Source: Pantanalinema sp. GBBB05
GTDB taxonomy: Bacteria > Cyanobacteriota > Cyanobacteriia > Leptolyngbyales > Leptolyngbyaceae
Direction: 5' to 3'
Length of the DNA: 64,000 nucleotides
Assembly (NCBI GenBank): GCA_016743235.1
Contig: VRZD01000003.1
Span: 124,001-188,000, forward strand
This document shows positions 45,341 to 54,661 of the stretch, piece after piece (within the stretch, counting starts at the first letter, position 1; every line of letters starts with the position of its first letter). The position numbers and the translations under genes are program-made. The notes beneath the pieces are model-generated. The model was not told where the DNA came from and did not search any database. It worked only from the letters and a program-made list of their open reading frames with translations.

Positions 45341-46807
45341 CTAAGGAGCCGTATCAACCCTTGCCAATCGCTCTGATGGAGCTGGCAAAGCATCAGGTTG
45401 CATCACCACAGCTTCGATCGGCACGACACCAACAGTTTCACTACCAAGAGAACGGGCAGCCGCTAACGATAAATCTAATGTCCGGTTACCCACATAGGGT
45501 CCTCGATCATTAATCCGGACAATCACCGATCGACCATTTTTGAGATTTGTCACCTTGAGATAGGTGTCAAACGGCAAGGAACGATGCGCCGCAGTAAACG
45601 CATGTTGATCGTAGATTTCACCTGTTGCGGTTTGCAATCCGTGAAAATCATCGCCATACCAGGAAGCCACTCCAGTCATTTTTTTGTTAGAGTCCTGTAG
45701 ACCATAGAATTTCTCCTGGGCTACGGCAAATGACAAGGGGGGTTGTTCAACTGCCCGTCGCAAATTATTTACCCAGTCCATGGCTAACAGTTCAGGCTCA
45801 CACCCCCAGGCTTGGGCAAATTCCTGATCAACCGTAAAGAGTAAACGGTCGTCTGTGGAGTGAGAGATTTCCAACTGAGCGGCAGGCATCCCATTTACAG
45901 TAGTGGGTTCAATTTGATCAGCTTGGAGGTTGGCACGATCGAGGATGGCTTTTAACTCCTGCACTAACTGTTCTGCTAACCATTGCTCCGGAGCTGCAGC
46001 AATCACATGATCGTGGAACCGAATTTGAAAGGCTCGCTGATTCCCACTCGTTTCATGACCAGGATTCAAGCTAACTAGTGGACAGTCTTCAAATTGACCC
46101 TCTCGAACATGCATCGAAGCATCATCCAAACTAAGGTCAGCGGAATTGCCCCAGATGGGGACGATCGTAAAGTTATCCTTTGCCGCAGATGAGGATACTT
46201 GTACCCCTGGAAATCCCCGATGAAACAAGTTGAGGGGCGCAGAGAAGGCAGGAAATGCTAGCTCTTGAGTGGCGCGGGTGAATGGTTTATTCACTTTTAC
46301 CCGTTGATGATGAGCCAGCTTAACAATCTCACTCAGCAACTTAGCGTAGCGAGCTTGCGAACGAAATAATAAGCCTTCCAGCCGATCTAACCACGACAAG
46401 CGAGAGTTCTGCGTTGGAGGCAGGGGGTGAGGCTGAAATTCGATCGTGGGCTGAAACCCATTGAATGGAGCCGATGCCGGTGTCCAAGAGCCTAGATTGA
46501 TCGGGGCAATCGACCAATTTGTTGAGGGAGCTGACTGAACAGCGTTGCGGCTAGAAGCATCCGGGTAGACGGTAATCGAACTAGAACGCGAATCAAAAGT
46601 CAGGGTTGCCAGGCTTAAGGGATTGGGACTGCGCGCTAACAATCGGCTGGGTAAATGTAAGCTTGCTGATACCCAGGAGTTTTGTAGAACGCTCGTTAGG
46701 TGGTAGGGGGTTTTAAGTAAGCCTTGGGTAGACGCAAACAAGCAACTAACCCACGATGCAACCCATACAAGTCCAAAAATTGGCATGGGGCTTACGGTAC
46801 GATGCAC
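45341..46807 (-). CDS. RlpA-type septal ring lytic transglycosylase-like protein
   Basis: The C-terminal 90 residues (from about 380) are an RlpA double-psi beta-barrel: GVASWYGDDFHGLQTATGE, the conserved Asp in RINDRGPYVGNRTLDLS and the family end. The N-terminus has a hydrophobic signal segment (MPIFGLVWVASWVSCLF). The roughly 350 residues between include low-complexity and unassigned sequence, with an alternating KVNKP-type region but no SPOR domain. RlpA cleaves naked glycan strands at the septum in some bacteria. The true start may be at 46786. It lies next to the RppA-like regulator. Confidence 0.88.
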   Translation of the reverse strand: MHRTVSPMPIFGLVWVASWVSCLFASTQGLLKTPYHLTSVLQNSWVSASLHLPSRLLARSPNPLSLATLTFDSRSSSITVYPDASSRNAVQSAPSTNWSIAPINLGSWTPASAPFNGFQPTIEFQPHPLPPTQNSRLSWLDRLEGLLFRSQARYAKLLSEIVKLAHHQRVKVNKPFTRATQELAFPAFSAPLNLFHRGFPGVQVSSSAAKDNFTIVPIWGNSADLSLDDASMHVREGQFEDCPLVSLNPGHETSGNQRAFQIRFHDHVIAAAPEQWLAEQLVQELKAILDRANLQADQIEPTTVNGMPAAQLEISHSTDDRLLFTVDQEFAQAWGCEPELLAMDWVNNLRRAVEQPPLSFAVAQEKFYGLQDSNKKMTGVASWYGDDFHGLQTATGEIYDQHAFTAAHRSLPFDTYLKVTNLKNGRSVIVRINDRGPYVGNRTLDLSLAAARSLGSETVGVVPIEAVVMQPDALPAPSERLARVDTAP

Positions 46808-46839
46808 AACAACATTGGCTATCGTATTTTACTGGATCT

Positions 46840-47526
46840 TCATTCAGGTGCTGAACCGAAACGATAGCCTTTACCATAAACAGTGTTAATCAGGGGGGGA
46901 TCACTAAATATTTCAATTTTTCGACGCAATAATCGGATCTGAGCCGCTAAAGCATTGCTAGTCGGTTTTTCATCACTATCTCCCCAAAGATATTGATGAA
47001 TCTGATCGTGAGTTAACAGCTGATTTGGATGACGCATTAAATATTCTAATAATTGGGTTTCTTTCTCCGACAGATCGATCGCTTGCCCCTGCCGATATAC
47101 CAATTGATTGCGCATATCTAATTCCAGGTCATCAACTCGCAGCCGATCTCTGGTCGCTTCTAACGTGGCAGGACGACGGAGCAGCGCCCGCACTCTAGCC
47201 AGCAACTCCCGGAGTTCAAACGGCTTAATTAAGTAGTCATCCGCTCCCGCATCTAAGCCTTGGACTCGATCGTCCACCGTATCCTTTGCCGTCAGAAATA
47301 ACACTGGGGTTGTATCCCCCTGGGATCGCAACTGCTGACAGATTTCTAGCCCTGACCGTTGGGGTAACATCCAGTCCAAAATTAATAAGTCATACCGAGT
47401 TTGGGCGGCTAGTTGGCTCCCGCGATCGCCATCATAGGCAACATCGACTTCATAGCCCTCGCGCTGGAGCAACTGGCTCAGAGGGTTTGCCATTTCAACT
47501 TCATCATCAACTAGCAGAATTCTCAT
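46840..47526 (-). CDS. rppA: OmpR-family response regulator, RppA-like
   Basis: This two-component regulator has a receiver domain with D7-D8 and phospho-acceptor D51 (LLILDWMLPQRSG), conserved Lys in YLIKPFE, and a C-terminal winged helix (about 130-225: LSEKETQLLEYLMRHPNQLL; NALAAQIRLLRRKIE; VYGKGYRF). The receiver N-terminus (MRILLVDDEVEMANPLSQLL) resembles Synechocystis RppA/NrsR, a redox or nickel regulator; the symbol is tentative. No cognate kinase is adjacent. The ribosome site is not strong. It follows the RlpA gene upstream, on the same strand, with a 32-base gap. Confidence 0.82.
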   Translation of the reverse strand: MRILLVDDEVEMANPLSQLLQREGYEVDVAYDGDRGSQLAAQTRYDLLILDWMLPQRSGLEICQQLRSQGDTTPVLFLTAKDTVDDRVQGLDAGADDYLIKPFELRELLARVRALLRRPATLEATRDRLRVDDLELDMRNQLVYRQGQAIDLSEKETQLLEYLMRHPNQLLTHDQIHQYLWGDSDEKPTSNALAAQIRLLRRKIEIFSDPPLINTVYGKGYRFGSAPE

Positions 47527-47576
47527 AAGGGAACTAGGGTTAGAGAGATATAGAGAAGGATTCAGCAGATAGAGTT

Positions 47577-48032
47577 ATGGCGGATCAATGGATTGAGATT
47601 GCTGGAACTGTCCAACCAGGACATCAGGTCGCCTCGGGAGCAGCAGCAGATAACCCTTATCCAACGGGTACGATCGCGCTACAAATCCCTTATTTTCAAG
47701 CTTTAGGGTTAGATCTCACGGCCTATTTTGCAGGGACACTCAACATCTCAATTGCCCCCCATCAATTCCAGTTAATTCATCCCCAGTACAGATTTGAGCA
47801 AGTCCATTGGACAAATCAACATCCGCCTGAGAACTTTTCCTTTTCAGCATGTCATGTAATTTTTGATAGCATTCGATACGGCGCCTGGATTTACTACCCC
47901 GATCCCAGCACGAAACAAACTCATTTTCAAACGACCTCCACCCTAGAAATTCTGGCTCCTCCCATCCGTGGAATTGCGTATGGCGATCGCCTCACCCTAG
48001 AAATTAATGCTTCAGAAGTTAATATCTACTAA
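47577..48032 (+). CDS. Small protein resembling CTP-dependent riboflavin kinase fold (DUF120-like)
   Basis: I cannot assign this 151-residue protein with certainty. The layout GTVQPGHQVASG, then TIALQIPYFQALGLDLTAYF, then AGTLNISIAP recalls the DUF120/RibK pattern (G-x-V-x-x-G-x-ASG, then the PGTLN loop). The last half (FSACHVIFDSIRYGAWIYYP; IAYGDRLTLEI) fits the remaining strands. In the archaeal enzyme this fold uses CTP to phosphorylate riboflavin. Here the nucleotide motif is not clear enough to predict activity. hisG follows on the same strand after 54 bases. Confidence 0.6.
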   Translation: MADQWIEIAGTVQPGHQVASGAAADNPYPTGTIALQIPYFQALGLDLTAYFAGTLNISIAPHQFQLIHPQYRFEQVHWTNQHPPENFSFSACHVIFDSIRYGAWIYYPDPSTKQTHFQTTSTLEILAPPIRGIAYGDRLTLEINASEVNIY

Positions 48033-48086
48033 CAATCTTGCCTGTACCGTCCCTAACTCACTACCCTCCTGGCTAAAACAACACCC

Positions 48087-48746
48087 ATGCTAACCATTGC
48101 TCTGCCCAAAGGTGCCCTGCTATCCGATGGTATTCGCTTGTTCAAAGCGATCGGGCTAGACTTTAGTGCCTTTCTTGAACCAGGCAATCGCTTACTCCAA
48201 ATTAATGACCCGACGAATACCGCACGAGCCTTATTGGTCAGAAATTCCGATGTGCCCGTATATGTCGAGTATGGCCAGGCACAGTTAGGCATCGTTGGCT
48301 ATGACGTTTTGCGGGAGAAAGTGCCTAAGGTAGCGCACCTAGCCGATCTGGGATTTGGCAAATGTCGGATGTCGGTTGCGGTCAAGCAGTCCAGCCCCTA
48401 TCGATCGGCGTTGGAATTGCCCCTCTATGGGCGAGTAGCTTCGAAGTTTGTCCACTGTGCCCGGGAGTATTTCGATAGTTTGGATTTACCGGTAGAAATT
48501 GTGCCGTTATATGGCTCCGTAGAATTAGGTCCGATTACGGGGATGTCGGAAGCGATCGTCGATCTAGTCGCCACCGGAACTACGCTGCGAGAGAACGGTT
48601 TAATTGAAACTGATGTGCTGTTTGAAAGTACCGCTCGCTTAATTGCCCATCCCCTCAGTTACCGCTTGAATCAAGATGGCATTAGTGAGTGGATTACTAA
48701 CATTCGCCAGACGATCGCAACAACGGCTGTATCTGGCGATCGTTAA
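48087..48746 (+). CDS. hisG: ATP phosphoribosyltransferase, short form
   Basis: HisG catalyses the first step of histidine biosynthesis, joining ATP and PRPP. The 219-residue product is the short form, starting [19 protein letters not shown], with the PRPP-binding segment [17 protein letters not shown] (about 156-172) and the [15 protein letters not shown] region. Short-form enzymes lack the C-terminal regulatory domain and need HisZ for activity; no hisZ is in this window. The gene follows a small riboflavin-kinase-like protein. Confidence 0.94.
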   Translation: MLTIALPKGALLSDGIRLFKAIGLDFSAFLEPGNRLLQINDPTNTARALLVRNSDVPVYVEYGQAQLGIVGYDVLREKVPKVAHLADLGFGKCRMSVAVKQSSPYRSALELPLYGRVASKFVHCAREYFDSLDLPVEIVPLYGSVELGPITGMSEAIVDLVATGTTLRENGLIETDVLFESTARLIAHPLSYRLNQDGISEWITNIRQTIATTAVSGDR

Positions 48747-48772
48747 ACGCGTTGTCCTGGCAACAATCCTGA

Positions 48773-49489
48773 TTAGGGATAGACAGTTTTGTACTGAAGT
48801 TTGCCATCACAAGCAAAATCAGCTTCAAACTGCTTTAGAACAAACTTGTTGTTAGCAAATTGGTACGTTCCCGTCGTGCCACAATCCCCCACACCCCGAT
48901 ATTTGGTGCTCAGCACTAGCGTTTTGCGGTCAGGATTATATTCGGGATACCCTGCCGCCGTATGGCTGCTCGTCTTTTTGACTTTACCGGCATCGTCATC
49001 ATAGCGATCGAGCGTTAACGGTTGTACTGTGGCTCCATTCGGAGTTTCGGTGTAAAGGTAAAACGCAAATCCACCCTGGTAAGCCCCCAAAAAACATTGC
49101 AGCATCACGATATAGCTAGAGTCAGACGTTTTGTAGAACTGCGAGCCGAGTTGGGGTGCTTCGGCGTCAAGCGGATCACAGCCTTTCAGCATCTGCTTAA
49201 CAGCATCTTCATGCTTCAGCAAGCGCTCGACCACCTCCCGGTATTCTGGCTTTTCCGATGGAATCACTCGCAAGGATTCGATCGCATCCAAATATTTGGC
49301 TTGCTCAGGATCATCGGTAAACTGGGCTGTGCTGGTTGGAGTAGGGGTAGCCGATGGCGAAATACTGGGACTAGCCGGGTCAGTCGCTGGTGGTGATTGG
49401 GTCACTTGATGATTAGCGGCACTACAGGCGATCGCCAACAGTTGCAATAGCACTGCGATGAGCACAGCTTCAGTTATCCGGTTTTTCAT
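48773..49489 (-). CDS. Putative lipoprotein, DUF1176-like
   Basis: The 238-residue product has a signal peptide with a lipobox-like LLAIAC. A Pro/Ser/Thr linker of about 40 residues follows. The mature domain resembles DUF1176: FYLYTETPNGATVQPLTLDR, then GVGDCGTTGTYQFANNKFVL. Paired cysteines could form disulfides. I start at the ATG at 49489 (MKNRITEAVL) with AGGAG upstream, not at 49516. The function is unknown. It converges on hisG. Confidence 0.76.
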   Translation of the reverse strand: MKNRITEAVLIAVLLQLLAIACSAANHQVTQSPPATDPASPSISPSATPTPTSTAQFTDDPEQAKYLDAIESLRVIPSEKPEYREVVERLLKHEDAVKQMLKGCDPLDAEAPQLGSQFYKTSDSSYIVMLQCFLGAYQGGFAFYLYTETPNGATVQPLTLDRYDDDAGKVKKTSSHTAAGYPEYNPDRKTLVLSTKYRGVGDCGTTGTYQFANNKFVLKQFEADFACDGKLQYKTVYP

Positions 49490-49588
49490 GCCATCACTCC
49501 TAGGACCACCAAACACGCAAAAGCATAGTACACCACATCTGTCTGCGCTAGAGTTGGAAGGCGTATTATTCTTGCACCGCTTAGATTC

Positions 49589-51433
49589 ATGACTGGTTCA
49601 TCACTGCCGAATGAAGAATTCCGTCGCCCTGTTCGCGAGACAGACTGGCGGTTATTTTTGCGCTTGGTGCCCTATGGGTTACGAAATGGTCGGGTGTTTT
49701 TGCTAGCCATGCTCTTGCTGATTCCGGCGGCGATCGCGGGAGCGATTCAGCCAATTTTGATCGGGGTTGCCATTTCCTTGATTAAGCAAGAGCCACCCAC
49801 AACCTGGGGCATCTTTCGCCAAGGGGAACTGGGACTACGAGAATTACCGCTAACTACAGGCATTAATATTCTGGCGGGAACCTTACTGTTTACCCTGATC
49901 GTGCGGTTAATGTTAGATGCCTGGCAGGGCTATTTGGTGCAAAAAGTGGGACAACGGATCACCGCTGATATTCGAGATGATTTGTTTCATCATGTCACTT
50001 CTTTAGCCATGCGGTTCTTTGATCGCACTCCAGTCGGACGGTTAATTACCCGATTAACCAGTGATGTGGAAGCGCTCGGAGATGTGTTTTCGACTGGCGC
50101 GATCGGCATTCTGGGCGATCTGTTTTCCATCATTGTGATTGCCGTCCTGATGTTCCTGATGCGCTGGCAATTGGCTTTGTTACTGACCTTGATGCTGATT
50201 CCAGTCACATTTCTGATCATTTATTTTCAGCAACAATATCGTAAAGCCAACTATCGAGCGCGGGAAGAATTGTCGGCACTCAATGCGATGTTGCAGGAGA
50301 ATATTGTCGGCATCAACGTTGTCCAACTATTTCGGCGCGAGTGGTTTAATGCCGACCTATTTCGGACAATTAACCAGCGTTACATCAAACAAGTCGATCG
50401 CACGATTATTTTCGACTCAGCGATTTCCGCTACTTTAGAATGGATTTCCTTAGTGGCGATCGCTGGAGTTCTAGCCGTTGGAGGTTGGCTCGTTCTAGGA
50501 AAGCAATTGGAATTTGGGGTTCTTTCTACCTTTATTTTGTTTGGACAACGGTTGTTTGATCCCTTGCGGCAATTTGCAGAAAAATTTACTGCCATTCAAG
50601 CTGGACTCACCGCGGTAGAACGAGTCAGCGATATTCTGAACGAGCCGATCGAAATCCGGGACGTGGCAACGCCAAAAACCTTACTAAATACCACTAACCA
50701 AGCCGGAGAAATTCGCTTCGAGCATGTGTGGTTTGCCTATAAGCCGGGTGAGTATGTCATCAAAGATCTTAACTTCACCATTCGTCCAGGCGAGAAAGTC
50801 GCGCTTGTCGGACCGACAGGGGCTGGAAAAAGCTCAATTATTCGCTTATTGACTCGACTGTACGAAACAACAGAAGGCAGAATTCTGGTAGATGGCATTG
50901 ATATTCGCGAATTGCCTCAAACAGAATTACGTCGCCATTTAGGGGTGATTCTCCAAGATGGGTTTATCTTTGCTGGCGATGTTAAAAGCAATATTACGCT
51001 GGGGGAAACTTATTCCCTAGAAGCCGTGCAAGCGGCTGCCCGAAATACTAATGTGGCAAATTTAATTGAACAACTTCCCCAGGGCTACGATACGCAACTG
51101 CGGGAGCGGGGGACCAATCTATCCGGTGGACAAAAACAACTACTAGCGTTTGCCCGAGCCGCCATTCGTAGCCCCAGTGTACTGATTTTGGATGAAGCCA
51201 CTGCCAGTTTAGATGTCGGCACAGAAGCCTTAATTCAGGATGCGCTGGAACACTTGCTGGTTGATCGCACAGCCATCATCATTGCTCACCGACTTTCAAC
51301 CATTCGGAATTGCGATCGCATTCTGGTATTAAAACGCGGTCAACTGGTGGAAGCGGGTAGCCACGACGAGCTATTGCAAACTGGCGGATTGTACGCCAGC
51401 CTCTATTACTTACAGATGCTGGAGCAAAATTAA
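49589..51433 (+). CDS. ABC exporter, fused membrane and ATPase domains
   Basis: This is a half-transporter of the MsbA/MdlB type. An N-terminal six-helix domain (about 30-330) precedes an ATPase with Walker A GPTGAGKSS (about 407-415), signature LSGGQKQLL (about 510), Walker B VLILDEATASLD and H-loop IIAHRLST. The length of 614 is normal. It may export lipid, peptide or drug as a homodimer; the substrate is unknown. The stop codon overlaps that of the convergent prolyl oligopeptidase gene by four bases. Confidence 0.92.
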   Translation: MTGSSLPNEEFRRPVRETDWRLFLRLVPYGLRNGRVFLLAMLLLIPAAIAGAIQPILIGVAISLIKQEPPTTWGIFRQGELGLRELPLTTGINILAGTLLFTLIVRLMLDAWQGYLVQKVGQRITADIRDDLFHHVTSLAMRFFDRTPVGRLITRLTSDVEALGDVFSTGAIGILGDLFSIIVIAVLMFLMRWQLALLLTLMLIPVTFLIIYFQQQYRKANYRAREELSALNAMLQENIVGINVVQLFRREWFNADLFRTINQRYIKQVDRTIIFDSAISATLEWISLVAIAGVLAVGGWLVLGKQLEFGVLSTFILFGQRLFDPLRQFAEKFTAIQAGLTAVERVSDILNEPIEIRDVATPKTLLNTTNQAGEIRFEHVWFAYKPGEYVIKDLNFTIRPGEKVALVGPTGAGKSSIIRLLTRLYETTEGRILVDGIDIRELPQTELRRHLGVILQDGFIFAGDVKSNITLGETYSLEAVQAAARNTNVANLIEQLPQGYDTQLRERGTNLSGGQKQLLAFARAAIRSPSVLILDEATASLDVGTEALIQDALEHLLVDRTAIIIAHRLSTIRNCDRILVLKRGQLVEAGSHDELLQTGGLYASLYYLQMLEQN

Positions 51434-53604
51434 GCCATTTCCAGAACTCTGACCAAAAATGCCCACCGATCGGCTGCCTCTTCAATCAATTTGGCGGTAG
51501 GTTTACCTGCCCCATGACCCGCTTTAGTTTCAATCCGAATTAAGGCTGGAGCATGACCCTGTTGAACCGCTTGGAGCGCAGCAGCAAATTTGAAGCTATG
51601 AGCCGGAACGACGCGATCGTCATGGTCAGCTGTCGTAATTAAGGTGGCTGGGTAGGCAGTGTTGGGTTTGAGATTGTGTAAGGGTGAGTAGGCATAGAGG
51701 GCTTTAAATTCCTCTGGATCATCGGGCGAACCATATTCCGACATCCAAGCCCAACCGATCGTGAACTTGTGGAACCGCAGCATATCCATCACACCCACAG
51801 CGGGTAAGGCTGCCGCAAATAAATCGGGTCGCTGAGTCATACAAGCCCCTACCAGCAAGCCGCCATTGCTTCCCCCCGCGATCGCAAGTTTTTTCGAAGA
51901 GGTATAGTGATGCTCAATTAACCACTCAGCCGCCGCGATAAAGTCGTCAAACACATTCTGCTTCTTCAACTTCATACCAGCTTGGTGCCAGTCTTCACCG
52001 TACTCACCCCCACCCCGCAGATTGGGAATGGCATAAATGCCGCCCATCTCCATCCAAATCAGGGAACTCACAGAAAAGCTAGGAGTGATCGACGCCCCAA
52101 ACCCACCATAGGCATAGAGATAAGTCGGATTGGTGCCATCTCGCTTCAGACCCTTCTTATGCACAATAAACATCGGCACTTGGGTTCCGTCTTTGCTCGC
52201 GTAAAATATCTGCTCAGTTTCGTAGTCGTCCGGGTTGAAATCGACTTGGGGTTGACGGTATAGGGTACTTTCACCTGTCATCAGGTTATAGCGGTAAATC
52301 GTTGTGGGAGCCGTAAAGCTAGTGAAGGCATAGAATGTTTCGGTATCGTAGCGCTTACCGCCAAAACCGCCTGCCGAACCAATCCCAGGGAGAGCCACTT
52401 CACGGATAAACTTGCCCTGAAGATCGACAATCTTGATTTGGCTGCGAGCATCTTTCAGGTAAGACAGCACAAACCAATTGTTCAAAACACTGGCACCTTG
52501 GAGTGTTTCGGTGACTTGTGGAATGATTTCTTGCCAGTGCGCTCGATCGGGCTGGGTGATATCAATTTCGATCACTCGCCCCCGGGGCGCATCTAGATCG
52601 GTGCTGAACCAGAAGTGGTTACCGTCATTATCAATAAAGCTATATGCGGCTTCAAAGGCTGTAATCAGCTCCACTACAGGCGCATCGGCAGCAGAGAGAT
52701 CCTTATAAAACACTAAATTGCGGGGATCAGTGCCTAACCAGACGGAGACAATTAAATACCGTCCATCCTCGGTGACGCCACCATTAAATCCCCAATCTTT
52801 CTTATCACTCCGCTCATAAATCAACACATCGTCGGACTGCGGCGTACCCAAGCGGTGATAGTACAGCTTTTGAAAGTAATTAACATCCTCCAGTTTCGTC
52901 TTTTCGTTCGGAGCATCGTAGCGGGAATAGAAAAACCCCTCACCGTCATGCGTCCAGGAAGCACCCGAGAATTTCACCCATTGCACTCGATCGTCTAAAT
53001 CATGCCCCGTTTCCACATCCCGAACTTTCCATTCCTGCCAATCCGATCCTGAAATGGATAATCCATAAGCCAAGCGCTGTCCATCTTCACTGACCGCAAT
53101 GCCAGATAGCGCCACAGTGCCATCTTCTGAAAGCTTGTTCGGATCGAGTAAGACCGTAGGGGTAGCGTCTAGCGACTTGAGGGTATAGAGAACGCTTTGG
53201 TTCTGCAAGCCATCGTTTTTCGAGTAAAAATAGCGATCGCCCTGTTTAAATGGAATGCCATACTTTTCAAAATCCCACAGGTTAGTCAGACGTTGCTGAA
53301 TAGCTGCTCGTTGGGGAATCTGGCTCAAATAGTCAAAAGTGAGTTGATTCTGGGCTTCAATCCATTGTCTAGTTTCTGGCGCATCCGGATCTTCGAGCCA
53401 ACGATAAGGATCAGCCACTTTAACGCCATGATAGTCGTCAATTTGCTTGACCTGTTGGGTAACGGGGTAGGTGAGAGGGAACGAGTTGGCATTCGGCATA
53501 GCTTGAGACTCTAGGCAACTCTGTCCACTGTAGAACCAGATCAGGTGAACGGCGAGGCTAATGACAAAAAACATCCATCTGAGGGATTTCCGCCGAACTT
53601 GCAT
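51430..53604 (-). CDS. Prolyl oligopeptidase, S9A family
   Basis: This serine peptidase cleaves short peptides after proline. The N-terminal part (about 45-115) joins the C-terminal catalytic domain; a seven-blade propeller fills about 115-475 (RWLEDPDAPETRQWIEAQNQ at its entry). Catalytic Ser lies in GGSNGGLLVG (about 577), Asp in ADHDDRVVPAHSF (about 658) and His in KAGHGAGK (about 696). The 35 leading residues form a signal peptide (MFFVISLAVHLIWFY), suggesting periplasmic location, unusual in that the family is often cytoplasmic; a start at MPNANSFPL near 53499 would remove it. Confidence 0.93.
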   Translation of the reverse strand: MQVRRKSLRWMFFVISLAVHLIWFYSGQSCLESQAMPNANSFPLTYPVTQQVKQIDDYHGVKVADPYRWLEDPDAPETRQWIEAQNQLTFDYLSQIPQRAAIQQRLTNLWDFEKYGIPFKQGDRYFYSKNDGLQNQSVLYTLKSLDATPTVLLDPNKLSEDGTVALSGIAVSEDGQRLAYGLSISGSDWQEWKVRDVETGHDLDDRVQWVKFSGASWTHDGEGFFYSRYDAPNEKTKLEDVNYFQKLYYHRLGTPQSDDVLIYERSDKKDWGFNGGVTEDGRYLIVSVWLGTDPRNLVFYKDLSAADAPVVELITAFEAAYSFIDNDGNHFWFSTDLDAPRGRVIEIDITQPDRAHWQEIIPQVTETLQGASVLNNWFVLSYLKDARSQIKIVDLQGKFIREVALPGIGSAGGFGGKRYDTETFYAFTSFTAPTTIYRYNLMTGESTLYRQPQVDFNPDDYETEQIFYASKDGTQVPMFIVHKKGLKRDGTNPTYLYAYGGFGASITPSFSVSSLIWMEMGGIYAIPNLRGGGEYGEDWHQAGMKLKKQNVFDDFIAAAEWLIEHHYTSSKKLAIAGGSNGGLLVGACMTQRPDLFAAALPAVGVMDMLRFHKFTIGWAWMSEYGSPDDPEEFKALYAYSPLHNLKPNTAYPATLITTADHDDRVVPAHSFKFAAALQAVQQGHAPALIRIETKAGHGAGKPTAKLIEEAADRWAFLVRVLEMA

Positions 53605-53810
53605 AAAATTCCAGGAACAGTACGCAACGACATTCAGGATTAACCCTGAGCCTTATCAATACTTTGCTGCTAAGGCTCAATACTCAGGTTCTCTATCCTT
53701 CCTTCATTAAGGTACTGACTCGGGATTGAACGGTTGCCGCAGTTTCACGGATTTTTTCTGATGCTTGACTAAGCAGCATGAGTAATTAACCGGAGGTTTT
53801 GAGCCGATCT

Positions 53811-54494
53811 TTATTTCCGGCAATTCAGAGAATTAAATACTGTAGCGGCTTGTTGTTTGGCATCCTGCCCGATCGCTAATACGGTCGCCATACGTTTACC
53901 ATCTGCCAATGCCACGATCGCATCATGCTTCACAGCGTAGACTGGCGGTAGCTCAGGGGAGAGGGTTAGTTCCCCCTCCTGCATCAAAACCAGCGTACTG
54001 CTGCCGCAGAACGGTCTTGCCTCTGTCCGAGAACTGAGCGGTTTGAAATCTTCACCCGATCGATAAGACAGGGTGAAATCCGGCGATGGCATAGACGTAT
54101 CCTCATCAGCATCCGCCCTTGTCGGTGTCGTCGGACTTTCAATATCTAAGGGAACTTTAGCGACGAATAATTCCACGCCTGAGACCCGATTGAGATCGGT
54201 CGGTGGGTTCGTGAAATCCCGTGGGAACGATGGACTACTAACGATCGCCACTTTTGCCCCGCCAATATTCGTACCAAATACCCCCTGTGCACCACCAGGA
54301 ATCTGATAGTCCATCAAACTTTGAGCAATGGCAGTCGCTCGTTGCGGATCAACCGCGTTACTAAAAAATTTGACAAATAAGCCAGCTGTACCAACAGCCG
54401 CAATCATCACAGCCCCCACCGCGATCGCCAAGCCTTCCCAAATACTGACCGAGTATTCAGAAGATTGAGTTTGAGAATCAGGGGAATTTACCAT
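53811..54494 (-). CDS. Single-helix membrane protein, function unknown
   Basis: I do not recognise this protein of 227 residues. After a short polar N-terminus comes one membrane helix (GLAIAVGAVMIAAVGTAGLF, about 20-40). The rest, probably on the outer side, contains an alternating beta-like region and two cysteines (PFCGSSTL and SLNCRK) that could pair. I start at the ATG at 54494; the frame extends to 54611, but the extra 39 residues look non-coding. Divergent from the Pro-rich gene at 54662. Confidence 0.65.
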   Translation of the reverse strand: MVNSPDSQTQSSEYSVSIWEGLAIAVGAVMIAAVGTAGLFVKFFSNAVDPQRATAIAQSLMDYQIPGGAQGVFGTNIGGAKVAIVSSPSFPRDFTNPPTDLNRVSGVELFVAKVPLDIESPTTPTRADADEDTSMPSPDFTLSYRSGEDFKPLSSRTEARPFCGSSTLVLMQEGELTLSPELPPVYAVKHDAIVALADGKRMATVLAIGQDAKQQAATVFNSLNCRK

Positions 54495-54661
54495 CACTTG
54501 ATTGCAGCACTCTTCGAGCAGCATAGGAACGATCGCAATTCTAGCTTGATTTCTCGACTCATCCTGACTACTACCTGATGATCGACGTAATTTACCATAG
54601 GGGCGCAGCACCGATAGAGTATGGCAAACTAAAGACCGGAAACGATCAGGACAAGTGACGT

